Shown here one piece after another: positions 17,482 through 27,846 of a stretch of 64,000 nt of DNA. The stretch covers positions 186,001-250,000 of the forward strand of contig JAJPKJ010000036.1 of assembly GCA_021323755.1 (NCBI GenBank), given 5' to 3'. The stretch is from Chitinophagales bacterium (GTDB lineage Bacteria > Bacteroidota > Bacteroidia > Chitinophagales > Chitinophagaceae). The position numbers and the translations under genes were made by a program. Under the pieces are notes generated by a model that worked only from the letters and a program-made list of their open reading frames with translations, was not told the DNA's origin and searched no databases. Positions within the stretch are counted from its first letter, which is position 1. Every line of letters starts with the position of its first letter.

Positions 17482-19872
17482 TCATTCCGTTCTCAAACTC
17501 TTCACCGGATTTGCTATTGCTGCTTTTATTGATTGAAAACTCACCGTAAGCAATGTAATGATCATCGCCCCGGCTCCTGCTGCCGCAAAGATCCACCAGG
17601 ATAAAGCTGTCCGCAATTGGAAATCCTGTAGCCATTTGTTCATGAAATAATAAGCGATGGGTGCAGCAATCAGCAATGAAATAATAACCAGCATCGCAAA
17701 ATCTTTTGAGAGTAATCGCCACAAATTGAAAACAGATGCTCCCAGCACTTTGCGCACTCCAATTTCTTTAGTGCGCTGTTCTGCCATGAATGATGCCATT
17801 CCGAAAAGACCCAGGCAGCTGATGAAGATGGCAAGCATTGCAAAAACACCAGCTAATTTGCTCACGCGTTCTTCATCACCAAATTTTCTCTCATATTCAC
17901 TATCAATGAATTTGTATTCAAAAGGACTTTGGGGTGCATATTTTTTAAAGATGGCTTCAATCCGGGTAAGTGCAGCGCTGGCGCTTATTTGCGGATTTAA
18001 TCGCAAAGCGACATTCCATGTTTTCTCATTATCTACTATATAAACTGTTTCTTTTACAGGCCGGTAAGGAGATTGCATCAGCATATCTTTTACAACGCCA
18101 ACAACAGTATATGCAGTTGTTTTTCCAAACAATGTTTCTTTGATCACCATGCCAACCGGTTTTTTTACTCCCATATATTTTACCATGGATTCATTTAAAA
18201 TAATTCCTACTGAATCCGTTGCAATATCCCGGGAGAGATCTCTTCCATCTATAATTTGCCAGCCCACCGTTTTTCCATACTCAGGAGTTATATAAGCCTT
18301 GCCGATCCAAAAATTTTCGTCAATTGGCCTATTGTTCCATTGGAATCCGTTTCCTGCGAAACCGAGCGTGGTAACGGGATTCACTGTTTCAGCAATTTCC
18401 AGCACCGCGCCCGATCTTTTCAAATCTTCACGCACGACATCGATATGATCATGTATTTCATTAGTGGGTGTAGAAATATTCATTAGTCCCTCGCGTTGAT
18501 AACCAACCGGGCGATCTTTGCCCAATTGAATTTGTTTGTATACGATAATCACTCCAATAATGAGCGCAATGGAAACAGTAAACTGCAACACAACCAGGAC
18601 TTTTCTTGGAACTGACGCAAAACGCCCTGCGCGAAATGTTCCTTTTAATACTTTCACGGGTTTAAATGACGACAAATAAAATGCGGGATAACTTCCGGCA
18701 ATCAATCCCGTAAGTAAAGTGAATCCAAGACCAATTATCCAAAAGAAAGGATTGATCCATGGCATCGTTAGTTTTTTATCCGCAACATCATTAAAAAAAG
18801 GCAGCATGAGTTGGGCAATGATCAAAGAGAAAATAAAAGAAAATGCAACTACCAATAATGACTCACACAAAAATTGTTTTATCAATTGATTTCTTAATGA
18901 GCCGATCGCCTTGCGGATGCCAACTTCTTTTGCGCGTTTTTCTGAGCGCGCCGTAGCCAGATTCATAAAGTTGATGCATGCCAGCAACAAAACGAACACT
19001 CCAATGATTCCATACATCCAAACAGACTTTGCATCTTTGCCAACAATTACACCATTGTCAAAATCTGAATACAAATGAAATTTGCTCATGGGCAAAAGGA
19101 AAACCTGCGGATCAGCCTTTGCTTTTTCCTTATCAATTCTGTTCAGTTTCAAATTTCTGATTTCATAAGATACCTTATTCATGTCTGCATGATCCGCGAG
19201 TTGAACGTAAGTTTGAAATCCATCCTGCTCCCAATTATCTTTTCTTATAAACGGATCGCTGTTTACATACAATTGCCATGGCGCAACGAATTCCATGTCA
19301 TTAAAATCAGTATTATAAGGAAGATCTTCATACACTCCTGTCACGATCACATTCTCTTTATTATCTATTTTCATGGGTTTACCCATCGGATCCACATCTC
19401 CGAAAAAAGCTTTTGCTGCCGATGCCGATAATAATATGGATGCCGGATCATTCAATCCAGACCTTGTACCCTTCAGCATTTTTAGACTAAGCATATCCGT
19501 TATACCCGGTTCAAAATAATAACCAGATTTCATTAAATTCTTTTCACCAGATGACAAAACCACTTTCAATCCCCGCGAAGTCATCAGCACATGCTTGAAA
19601 TCATTTCCAAAAAGGTTTTTCAGCTCCGGACCATAAGGTGGGGCTGTATTGTAGTCGGTATTGATGCCGCCGTTATACTTCATATTGGTCATTACCTGCG
19701 CAATGCGGTCATAGTTTGCAAAACTTTTGTTGAAAGACAACTCATCCCATATCCACATGCCAATTAGCATGGCTACAGCCATGCCAACAGCGAGTCCACT
19801 GATATTAATAAAAGAAGAAGTCTTATTCTTCAGTAAATTTCTCCAAGCAATTTTGAAATAATTCCTTAACAT
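17482..19872 (-). CDS. double-FtsX ABC permease P6 (class I)
   Basis: 796 residues, with coupling helices KEVGIRKAIG at 315-324 and KEIGVRKVLG at 702-711. Class I marks are GMAVAMLIGMWIWDE, FHLYSDFDNGVIVG, KPVKVLKGTFRAGR, PRKVLVVLQF and QSPYRPVKE. It aligns to P5 almost throughout; the largest differences lie in PCD1 (residues about 60-260) and the middle of PCD2. The start ATG at 19872 follows the family pattern MLRNYFKIAW. It is separated from P7 by 90 bp. Confidence 0.92.
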   Translation of the reverse strand: MLRNYFKIAWRNLLKNKTSSFINISGLAVGMAVAMLIGMWIWDELSFNKSFANYDRIAQVMTNMKYNGGINTDYNTAPPYGPELKNLFGNDFKHVLMTSRGLKVVLSSGEKNLMKSGYYFEPGITDMLSLKMLKGTRSGLNDPASILLSASAAKAFFGDVDPMGKPMKIDNKENVIVTGVYEDLPYNTDFNDMEFVAPWQLYVNSDPFIRKDNWEQDGFQTYVQLADHADMNKVSYEIRNLKLNRIDKEKAKADPQVFLLPMSKFHLYSDFDNGVIVGKDAKSVWMYGIIGVFVLLLACINFMNLATARSEKRAKEVGIRKAIGSLRNQLIKQFLCESLLVVAFSFIFSLIIAQLMLPFFNDVADKKLTMPWINPFFWIIGLGFTLLTGLIAGSYPAFYLSSFKPVKVLKGTFRAGRFASVPRKVLVVLQFTVSIALIIGVIIVYKQIQLGKDRPVGYQREGLMNISTPTNEIHDHIDVVREDLKRSGAVLEIAETVNPVTTLGFAGNGFQWNNRPIDENFWIGKAYITPEYGKTVGWQIIDGRDLSRDIATDSVGIILNESMVKYMGVKKPVGMVIKETLFGKTTAYTVVGVVKDMLMQSPYRPVKETVYIVDNEKTWNVALRLNPQISASAALTRIEAIFKKYAPQSPFEYKFIDSEYERKFGDEERVSKLAGVFAMLAIFISCLGLFGMASFMAEQRTKEIGVRKVLGASVFNLWRLLSKDFAMLVIISLLIAAPIAYYFMNKWLQDFQLRTALSWWIFAAAGAGAMIITLLTVSFQSIKAAIANPVKSLRTE

Positions 19873-19962
19873 AATTAAAATGTTAGTTGTACAGTGTACG
19901 ATGAACGATTTTTAAAAGCTATTATTAATTAAACCCTCATTAATTATCAATTCCCATTACCA

Positions 19963-22368
19963 TCACTCCATTCTCAGGCTGTTCACCGGGTTCGCCAATC
20001 CTGCCCTGAGAGCTTTATACCCCACCGTTACCCATGCAATTAAAATTGCACCGACAAAGGCCAAAAGGAAAAACTGAATTCCCAGATCAATTTTGAATGT
20101 AAAATTCTCCAGCCATTTGTGCATGAAATAATAAGACACAGGTGTTGCAATTAAAAATGCAACACCAATCAATATGGTAAACTCTTTTGAAAACAGATAA
20201 ACTATGTTTGCAACAGAAGCACCGAGGACTTTGCGGATGCCCACTTCTTTGATGCGCTGTATTGCCATAAAAGAAACAAGTCCGTATAAACCAAGACATG
20301 AAATAAAAATAGCGATGGTTGCAAAAATTTGGTAAAGTCTGGAAAGCTGATTTTCTTCCTGATAAAAGTTTGCGATCTTTTCATCCAAAAATTTATATTC
20401 GTACATGCTGTTGGGAAAAGTCTGCGTCCATAATTTTTCGACGGCGCTTAACACTTGTTTTTCTTTACCTGGCTGCATTTTTATTCCAATAGTTCGATAA
20501 TTATTTTTTCTGCACGCGAATACAGCAGGTGCGATCGGATCACGCAAAGAATTAAGGTGAAAATCTTTTACCACCCCTACCACAAGGGCATGTATACGCC
20601 TATTCCAAAAACTAATTTCTTTACCGAGTATATCTTCAGGGTTTTTAAGCCCAAGCTTTTTGATCAAGGTTTCATTCACGACAAATTCATTTACTGTATC
20701 GCTTTGCACGTAAGATCTACCGGCAACAAGTTGCAAACCGTAGGTCTTGAAATAATTGGCATCAGCCCATTTTAATGTTGGTTCAAAACTTGTTTCCTTT
20801 GGAGAATGGTTGAAAGTAAATTCGCTCGTCCAATCTCCATTATTCGCAGGGGGAGTAAAACTGAAACTTACATTTTGTATACCGGGCTGCTGTAGTAATT
20901 CCTGGCGAATAATTTCTATTTTCGATTTGCTGGTGCTATCTCCCGGAAGAGGTACATTTACAATTGCGTTTTTATCAAAGCCCATTGGTTGCGTTTGAAA
21001 AAAATGCATCTGGCTCAAAACAACCAATGTTCCGATAATTAGAATTTGTGCCACAGTGAATTGAAAAACAACCAATCCCCTTCTCAAAGAGATTCCACCG
21101 GCTGATTTAGCACTTATTTTGCTTTTCAAAGCATTAAGAGGATTAAAACCGGATAAGATAATCGCCGGATAAAATCCGGACAACAGCGTCACTAAAACTG
21201 CCACTGCAGCTAAAAATAAAATGATGACTGAAATTTGCGGCAATGCCTGCTCAAGCGGAATGTTTAATAACAATCCAAGATAAGGCAAGGCAAATCGTGC
21301 GACCAGACATGCAAGCAAGATTGAAAAAATGGTGATCAAAAATGTTTCTCCCATGAATTGAAATGCCAATTGCGAGCGATTGCCGCCCAGCACTTTTCTT
21401 ATACCCACTTCTTTGGAACGATTTACAGCCTGGGCTGTCGCGAGATTGATAAAATTTACGCAAGCAATCACCAAAAGAAATATCCCAATCAGCGCCAAAG
21501 CTGTGATAAGTTCTTTACTGAAAGTTCTTTCGTTATAATTCCCAAAGTTGCTATCGTAATGGATTTGATTTAATGGTTGTAGCAGATATGAAATCTTAAT
21601 ATCAGCGTTGTCATTTTTTTCTTCATGCTTGCTTCGAAAGGCGGGCAATAATGAACTGACCTGTTGTGGAGAAACATTTTGCGCTAAGACAATAAGACAA
21701 TTGACGTCACTGGAAGTACTGCCCCAATCTGTGCTGGTGGCGTTATCACTGGTTTTAAATGATATGACCACCTGAAATGGAAAGTCGGAATTCACCGGAA
21801 TATCATCAATAATTCCTGTAACTTTTAATGTTTCCCTGTTTTCATGCTTAATTATTTTGCCTATGGACTCTTTCCAATTACCAAAATATTTATCTGCAAT
21901 AGTTTTTGAAAGAACAACCGTATTGGGTTCAGACAGGGATGTCCTCGGATTTCCAGATAACCACTTTACATCAAGTATATCGAACACTTGCGGCTGGGCA
22001 TAGAAAATATTCGCCTCGTTAAATTTTTTTCCTGTTTGATCATCCGGCACCACGATCAGATTTCCGCCACTGCCTAAAATAGTTCCCACAGCTTGCAACT
22101 GTGAAAACGCTGTCCGCATCGCATCGCCAACAGGAATAGAAACGCCGCTGGTATAGTCAACATTTTCCGCCCGGTTAAATTGAGTGACTACTCTGTAAAT
22201 GCGATCCTTCTTTTTGTGAAAATTATCAAAACTTGTTTCAAACTGGATGACAAGAAAAATAAGCAGGCAGGATGCAATACCAATTGTTAATCCGAGCACA
22301 TTGATAAAAGTGAAACTTTTATTGCGAATCAAATTTCTGAATGCAGTCTTGAAATAATTTTTAATCAT
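19963..22368 (-). CDS. double-FtsX ABC permease P7 (class III), first gene after the internal promoter block
   Basis: 801 residues, with coupling helices KEVGIRKVLG at 319-328 and 707-716. Class III marks are TAQAVNRSKEVG, NPLNALKSK in the mid-linker, VSFMAIQRIKEVG and YLFSKEF. Residues 34-53 around TM1 are identical to those of P22, and both proteins are 801 residues with the same coupling-helix positions, so these two are probably close relatives despite lying 37 kb apart. It ends NPVNSLRME, a double deviation from KSLRTE. The gene is preceded by a 327-bp gap, the largest between array genes, containing the 97-bp regulatory block. Confidence 0.93.
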   Translation of the reverse strand: MIKNYFKTAFRNLIRNKSFTFINVLGLTIGIASCLLIFLVIQFETSFDNFHKKKDRIYRVVTQFNRAENVDYTSGVSIPVGDAMRTAFSQLQAVGTILGSGGNLIVVPDDQTGKKFNEANIFYAQPQVFDILDVKWLSGNPRTSLSEPNTVVLSKTIADKYFGNWKESIGKIIKHENRETLKVTGIIDDIPVNSDFPFQVVISFKTSDNATSTDWGSTSSDVNCLIVLAQNVSPQQVSSLLPAFRSKHEEKNDNADIKISYLLQPLNQIHYDSNFGNYNERTFSKELITALALIGIFLLVIACVNFINLATAQAVNRSKEVGIRKVLGGNRSQLAFQFMGETFLITIFSILLACLVARFALPYLGLLLNIPLEQALPQISVIILFLAAVAVLVTLLSGFYPAIILSGFNPLNALKSKISAKSAGGISLRRGLVVFQFTVAQILIIGTLVVLSQMHFFQTQPMGFDKNAIVNVPLPGDSTSKSKIEIIRQELLQQPGIQNVSFSFTPPANNGDWTSEFTFNHSPKETSFEPTLKWADANYFKTYGLQLVAGRSYVQSDTVNEFVVNETLIKKLGLKNPEDILGKEISFWNRRIHALVVGVVKDFHLNSLRDPIAPAVFACRKNNYRTIGIKMQPGKEKQVLSAVEKLWTQTFPNSMYEYKFLDEKIANFYQEENQLSRLYQIFATIAIFISCLGLYGLVSFMAIQRIKEVGIRKVLGASVANIVYLFSKEFTILIGVAFLIATPVSYYFMHKWLENFTFKIDLGIQFFLLAFVGAILIAWVTVGYKALRAGLANPVNSLRME

Positions 22369-22485
22369 TTCTCATGTATTTATCTTGCTTGAATCAAACT
22401 TGAAACAGTGCTCCTTTTTTTTCTGCCAATCCAAATCATTAATGCTGTTTTACAGATGATTACACCGTTATTAATTACCCAATGA

Positions 22486-22582
22486 TGTGCCGGAAGCAAT
22501 GTGAATGATTTACAGGATAATAGCTAATTATTATATACGAAGTAGTTCGTTTTTGATACAGGGAGTGTTCGGTTTTGATACA
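22486..22582 (-). promoter_or_regulatory. internal promoter/operator block, copy B (drives P7-P1, ATPase1, TolC)
   Basis: This lies in the 327-bp gap 22369-22695 and is identical at about 72 of 97 positions, without a gap, to 63731-63827. In plus-strand order it holds TGTGCC (GGCACA on the coding strand), ATGATTTACAGG (22505-22516), ATATACGAAGTAGTTCG (from 22533), and two direct repeats, GTTCGTTTTTGATACA at 22545-22560 and GTTCGGTTTTGATACA at 22567-22582, with a 22-bp period. ACGAA-N4-TTCGT forms a small palindrome overlapping the first repeat. The block ends 118 nt before the P7 start. The rest of the gap (22583-22695) shows only AT-rich sequence with a TAGGCCTA palindrome, and no gene. Confidence 0.75.
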
Positions 22583-22695
22583 GTGATTTTATTAATAGAC
22601 TTAGGCCTATCTATGATGAATGATAAACTGAATAGACTGACAATATCATCATTTCATCGTTCAGGATTCATCACTGATCGTTCACATTTTTATTC

Positions 22696-25125
22696 TTATT
22701 CCGTCCGCAGGCTCTTTACCGGATTCATTAGCGCTGCACGAATTGCCTGGAAACTAACAGTTATCAATGCAATGATCAATGCCATTATCCCGGCAAAAGC
22801 AAAAATCCACCAACTGATGTTTATCCGGTAAACAAATTCCTGTAACCATTTATGCATAAAATACCAGCCGAGGGGTGTAGCAATCACAAATGCAATACCG
22901 ACTAGTATTACAAAATCTTTTGAAAGCAATTGAACAATTCCGCGAACACTGGCGCCCAAAACTTTTCTTATTCCGATTTCCTTCGTGCGTTGCTCTGCAA
23001 TAAAAGTTGCCAAACCAAATAAACCAAGGCAAGCAATTAAAATAGCGAGCACAGAAAAAATCAAAATAACCTTCCCGATCCTCTGTTCAGAACGATACAT
23101 GTCATCAAATGATTCGTCCATAAAACGATAACTGAATGGCATGCCGGGTGCCATCACTTTCCACTTATCTTCAATTTGCTCGAGGAGATTTTTAATGTTT
23201 GATGTCTTTACTTTAAAAATAGCAAACCCATTATTTTGACCGAGGCGAAAGCACAGCGGACCTACATCTTGACGCAAGGACTCAAAGTTGAAATTCTTAA
23301 CGACACCGATGACGTTATACCCAATCGGTTTATTATGATCATCTGTAGTATATAATTTTTTTCCAACGGGATCTTCATATCCTAAAAGTCTTGCTGCTGT
23401 TTCATTGATGATCATGGCGCTGGAATCACTGCCGAAATCTTTTGAAAAACTTCTTCCTTTGATCATTTGCATGCCCATCAATTTGAGATAATCATAATCA
23501 ATCATCCAATTTTGCATATCGATTCCGCCTTTTACGTCCATCGTTGCATCTTTAAAAAAACTATTATCATTTCTTGAAGAATTATCAACAGGCAAATATG
23601 CGCTCAGGGTCGCGCCCGAGACTCCATTCATCTGCAAAATATCATTCTTAAATGCTTGTGCATTATTTTGTAATGAATAAGCTCCATCAATAATTAATAG
23701 CTGGTCTTTTTTAAAACCAATATCTTTTGTTTGAATAAAATTGAGTTGTTTGTAAATAACAATTGTACCGATGATCAGCAAAATAGAAGTGGCGAATTGA
23801 AAAACGACGAGTACACTTCTCAAGCTTCCACTTTTGCCTCCCAATTTCAATTTTCCTTTTAATACTTCTATCGGTTTGAATGAAGAAAGAAAAAATGCAG
23901 GGTAGCTTCCGGCAATTAATCCAACTACAAACGGAAGTGCAATAAGTAATGGCAAAATAATTGGCGAGAAAAGGCTACTTACATGCATTGATTTTACAGC
24001 GATGGTATTAAATAACGGCAGTACTGACCATGCCATGAAAATGCCGATTATCAGCGAGAGGAATACCATCAGCATTGATTCGCTGAGAAATTGAACGATT
24101 AACTCTTTGCGTTCTGTACCTAATACTTTTCGAATGCCTACTTCTTTTGCACGATTTGCAGAACGCGCTGTGGTGAGGTTCATGAAATTGATACAGGCAA
24201 TGGCCAAAATAAATAATGCAACTATAGAAAAAATGTACACAAATTGAATATTCCCATTTGGTGCCAATTCATAGGGACGATCAGAAAAGAGATGAATCTT
24301 TCTCAGCGGTATTAGAGAATATTCCAGTTTATTTCCGGCTTTTTTAAATTCATCCATGCTGGAAATCTTAATGAATTGCTGTACATAAGGAAGCACATAT
24401 TTAACAGTATACTCATCAAATTTTTTTTCGAATACCTTATAATCGGTTCCTTTTGCAAGTAACAAATAAGTATGAAAATTATGACTGGTAAATTGCCCCC
24501 ATTGATAATGGACATTTTTCATGGAGAATAAAAAATCATAATTAAAGTGACCATTGTGCGGCATGTCTTTTATAACGGCAGTCACTTTATATAAAGTTCT
24601 TCCATCATCATTTGTTTCAAACGTTTTTCCGATTGCATCAGTGGTTGAAAAATATTTTTTTGCGGCTGATTCTGTTATTACCACGGAGTTGGGTTCATTC
24701 AGGGCAGTTCTTGTATCACCTGCAATTGCCGGGAATGTAAACACTTCAAAAAAAGTAGAATCAACATGCGCTACGCTTTGTTCATTGATGTATGAATTAT
24801 CTTTCTTAAGAAGCTTGCTTCCATTGCTGTTATAGATGCGTGTGTATTGCTCAACCTGGGGATAGTCTTTTTTCAAAACTTGCCCCATCATGTCAGAAGA
24901 CAAAGGCATATTCAGTTCAGCGCCGCCGAAAATAATATCGGCATTAATACGATAAATACGATCCGCATTGGTATTGAATCTATCATAGCTCAGTTCGTCG
25001 AGGACGTATAATGAGATCAACAGAAAACAGCAAAGACCAATTGCCAAACCAACAATATTAATAATGGAGAAGGTCTTGTTGCGCAATAAATTTCTCCAGG
25101 CGATCTTAAAGTAATTTTTAAACAT
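22696..25125 (-). CDS. double-FtsX ABC permease P8 (class V)
   Basis: 809 residues, with coupling helices KEVGIRKVLG at 327-336 and KEIGIRKVLG at 715-724. PCD1 has AKKYFSTTDAIGK (Ser where Gly is usual). The linker is KPIEVLKGKLKLGGKSG. PCD2 has RSFSKDFGSDSSAMIINE and GVVKNFNFESL. It ends MNPVKSLRTE. It is probably the last gene of the upstream transcription unit, because the internal promoter block follows its stop within about 115 bp. No clear terminator hairpin is visible after it, so read-through into P7 is possible. The gap to P9 (185 bp) holds a dispersed repeat. Confidence 0.92.
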   Translation of the reverse strand: MFKNYFKIAWRNLLRNKTFSIINIVGLAIGLCCFLLISLYVLDELSYDRFNTNADRIYRINADIIFGGAELNMPLSSDMMGQVLKKDYPQVEQYTRIYNSNGSKLLKKDNSYINEQSVAHVDSTFFEVFTFPAIAGDTRTALNEPNSVVITESAAKKYFSTTDAIGKTFETNDDGRTLYKVTAVIKDMPHNGHFNYDFLFSMKNVHYQWGQFTSHNFHTYLLLAKGTDYKVFEKKFDEYTVKYVLPYVQQFIKISSMDEFKKAGNKLEYSLIPLRKIHLFSDRPYELAPNGNIQFVYIFSIVALFILAIACINFMNLTTARSANRAKEVGIRKVLGTERKELIVQFLSESMLMVFLSLIIGIFMAWSVLPLFNTIAVKSMHVSSLFSPIILPLLIALPFVVGLIAGSYPAFFLSSFKPIEVLKGKLKLGGKSGSLRSVLVVFQFATSILLIIGTIVIYKQLNFIQTKDIGFKKDQLLIIDGAYSLQNNAQAFKNDILQMNGVSGATLSAYLPVDNSSRNDNSFFKDATMDVKGGIDMQNWMIDYDYLKLMGMQMIKGRSFSKDFGSDSSAMIINETAARLLGYEDPVGKKLYTTDDHNKPIGYNVIGVVKNFNFESLRQDVGPLCFRLGQNNGFAIFKVKTSNIKNLLEQIEDKWKVMAPGMPFSYRFMDESFDDMYRSEQRIGKVILIFSVLAILIACLGLFGLATFIAEQRTKEIGIRKVLGASVRGIVQLLSKDFVILVGIAFVIATPLGWYFMHKWLQEFVYRINISWWIFAFAGIMALIIALITVSFQAIRAALMNPVKSLRTE

Positions 25126-25259
25126 GGCTATGCTATTTACGATGAAAGATTATGGCTGGCGGGAACTCTACAATTTCCTTATTAATTTTTGGTTTTCCAT
25201 TACCGATTGTCAAATTGTGTGAAATACAATTTCCTCAATAGAATCGTCACCGCACCTGT

Positions 25260-25300
25260 GTGCGACGCAGAGATGTTGAAAAAGGTTACAGAAGATCGGC
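25260..25300 (+). repeat. GTGCGACGC dispersed repeat, copy 1
   Basis: In the P9-P8 gap the sequence starts GTGCGACGCAGAGATGTTGA and continues to GGTTACA. It matches 35322-35360 (GTGCGACGCA, then GAT-TTGAA-AA, then GTTACA) with the same orientation and spacing. Both copies lie just 3' of a permease stop codon. The function is unknown; it may be a genome-wide intergenic repeat. Confidence 0.6.
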
Positions 25301-25310
25301 AAATAGACTA

Positions 25311-27737
25311 TTATTCGGTTCTTAAACTCTTTACGGGATTTGCCGTTGCCGCTTTTATTGCCTGGATGCCGACTGTTATCAAGGCAACCAACGCCGCCAA
25401 AATTCCAGCTAATATAAATACCCACCACTGTATATCGATGCGATATGCAAAATCTTTTAACCAAACGTTCATAGCAAACCACGCAACCGGGAATGCAACT
25501 ACCGCAGCGATGAGGATAAGTTTCAAAAATTCCTTTGACAATAATGTTACGATGCTGGTGACGTTTGCTCCAAGCACTTTTCGAATACCGATTTCTTTTA
25601 TGCGTTGTGAAATGGCAAACGCGGAAAGCCCGAATAATCCCAGGCATGCAATAAAAATGGCGATGCACGCAAATGAAACAAAAATGGTTCCTTGCTTTTG
25701 TTCGCTCTCATATAATTTATCAAAGCGTTCATCCAAGAAATTAAACTGATAGGGCGCCTCGGGGAACATTCTGCGCCAGGTTTTTTCAAGATAATCGAGC
25801 GAAGAGTGAATATTATTTCCGGACATTTTGATAGATACGTCATTATAATAAGTCTGTGAAGGCGACAGCATGATAAAAACCATCGGCACAATTTGCTGAT
25901 GCATGGATTCAAAATTAAAATCGTTTATCACACCAATGACATGACCTTTTTGATTTCCATATTTGAAATCTTTTCCAATCGCATTCTGTGCAGTTTTCCA
26001 GCCAAGTGCTTTTATTGCAGATTCATTCAGAACAAAACTTGCGGTATCGGTTGAATATTGGCGCGAAAAATTTCTTCCGGCTAAAAATTTAATTCCATAA
26101 ACAGGCATAAAATCATAATCTACGTTAATGAATTTTATATCTGTGTTAACTGGCTGCAGCGAATCTCCGGAAACAACATAAGCGCCCATATCATCAAGCA
26201 ACCGTCCTGTAGGGACACGCGACGAACGTCCAACTTCTTTAAAACCTGAATTGCGTAAAAGTTCTGTACGGAATGCATCGTATTGTTTCGAAACATCGTT
26301 TCCGTAAGGAATCAAAACAACGTGCTCCTTATCATAACCCAAAGATTTCTGTTGGATGTATCGCAGCTGTTGAAATACAATTGCAGTTGTAATAATCAAA
26401 ATAATGCTGATCGTAAATTGCGTTGTCACCAAAATTTGTCTGAACGAAATATTGCTACCTGTTGTTTTAAATAATCCTTTCAAGGTTTTTATTGGTTGAA
26501 AGGACGACATGAACAATGCAGGATAAATTCCGGAAATAATACCAATAAAAAAAGGGGCAATAAACAACGGAACAAGTATTTGCCATTTTAATAAAATTGT
26601 GAAAGAAAAATGCTGATTCGCAATTTTATTGAGCCAAGGCAAAGCAAGAAATGTAAATAAACCGGCAAGAATAATGGCGATCCAGCATAACAATACAGAT
26701 TCGCCTAGAAATTGGAGGATCAGTTCTTTTTTCCCGGCGCCTACAACTTTTCTTATCCCAATTTCGCGCGCGCGTAAAGCTGAGCGCGCGGTAGACAGGT
26801 TCATATAGTTGATGCAGGCGATCAATAGAATAAACATCGCAACAACTGAAAAAATATATACACGTTTCATATCGCCGTTCGGCTCCGCTTCATAATCAGT
26901 GTGGGAATAAAGATGTATGTCTGTTAGTTTTTGCAAATCAAGACTGGTGAATTTAGATGGATCTTGTCCATTATAGTTACTATGCGGCATGTTCTTATCA
27001 AGAAAAGCAGGAAACTGTGCGATCATATTTTTCACCGGATAATTTTCCGGCATCAGCAAATAAGTAAAGAAAGAATTGTTGCCCCAGCTTGTACGCAAGC
27101 CCTCTGCGCCATAAACTGCTGTATCATTTAAGGTGTTGAAAGAAACCATTATCTCGGGATGGATGTGCGCACTCGACGGAAAAGATCTGTAAACACCAGA
27201 GACTTTTAAATTAAACTGGTTGTTGAACCGGACGCTCTTATTCATCGGATCTTCGCTACCGAAATATTTTTTTGCCATTTCTTCATCAAGCATGACGGTA
27301 AACGGAACGTTAAGCGCGGTCTTAGGATCTCCTTCAGTGACTTTAACGGAGAAAACGTCAAATAAATGCTCATCGGCGAAATAAACTTCTTCATTAAATA
27401 ATTTCTCCCGGTAACGTACAGACGTTTTTCCGTTATTCAGCAGCCTCGTCATTTTTTGGATATCAGGAAAATCGTTGAGCAGATAAGGACCAAATGCCGG
27501 CGCAATGGTGCTCAATCGTAATGAAACAGTACCATTCTGGTTATTAAAAGTGCGCGTTACACGGTAAATTCGATCCGCATTTGCATTGTATTTATCGTAA
27601 CTCAACTCATTTAATATATAAGCAAGGATTAACAGGCAACATGTTAATCCAACGGTAAGTCCGAATAAATTAATTGAAGAAATAACTTTGTATTTCATCA
27701 AATTTCTAAAGGCGATCTTGAAATAATTTTTTAGCAT
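25311..27737 (-). CDS. double-FtsX ABC permease P9 (class V)
   Basis: 808 residues. The first coupling helix begins with Arg (REIGIRKVVG, 324-333) and the second is KEIGIRKVLG at 714-723. TM1 is LTVGLTCCLLILAYILNELSYD. PCD1 has AKKYFGSEDPMNK. The linker is QPIKTLKGLFK. PCD2 has NFSRQYSTDTASFVLNE and GVINDFNFESM. It ends KAATANPVKSLRTE. The gap to P10 is 109 bp. Membrane topology matches the family with no truncation. Confidence 0.92.
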   Translation of the reverse strand: MLKNYFKIAFRNLMKYKVISSINLFGLTVGLTCCLLILAYILNELSYDKYNANADRIYRVTRTFNNQNGTVSLRLSTIAPAFGPYLLNDFPDIQKMTRLLNNGKTSVRYREKLFNEEVYFADEHLFDVFSVKVTEGDPKTALNVPFTVMLDEEMAKKYFGSEDPMNKSVRFNNQFNLKVSGVYRSFPSSAHIHPEIMVSFNTLNDTAVYGAEGLRTSWGNNSFFTYLLMPENYPVKNMIAQFPAFLDKNMPHSNYNGQDPSKFTSLDLQKLTDIHLYSHTDYEAEPNGDMKRVYIFSVVAMFILLIACINYMNLSTARSALRAREIGIRKVVGAGKKELILQFLGESVLLCWIAIILAGLFTFLALPWLNKIANQHFSFTILLKWQILVPLFIAPFFIGIISGIYPALFMSSFQPIKTLKGLFKTTGSNISFRQILVTTQFTISIILIITTAIVFQQLRYIQQKSLGYDKEHVVLIPYGNDVSKQYDAFRTELLRNSGFKEVGRSSRVPTGRLLDDMGAYVVSGDSLQPVNTDIKFINVDYDFMPVYGIKFLAGRNFSRQYSTDTASFVLNESAIKALGWKTAQNAIGKDFKYGNQKGHVIGVINDFNFESMHQQIVPMVFIMLSPSQTYYNDVSIKMSGNNIHSSLDYLEKTWRRMFPEAPYQFNFLDERFDKLYESEQKQGTIFVSFACIAIFIACLGLFGLSAFAISQRIKEIGIRKVLGANVTSIVTLLSKEFLKLILIAAVVAFPVAWFAMNVWLKDFAYRIDIQWWVFILAGILAALVALITVGIQAIKAATANPVKSLRTE

Positions 27738-27846
27738 GGCCGAAATATTTAAGGTGTTAGAAGTACGATCTAAGATTTCTTATTTCCAGGTATCCATTGT
27801 TGCTAGCTTGAAGTTTGCCGTCCTCATTATCCATTATTGATTGACC

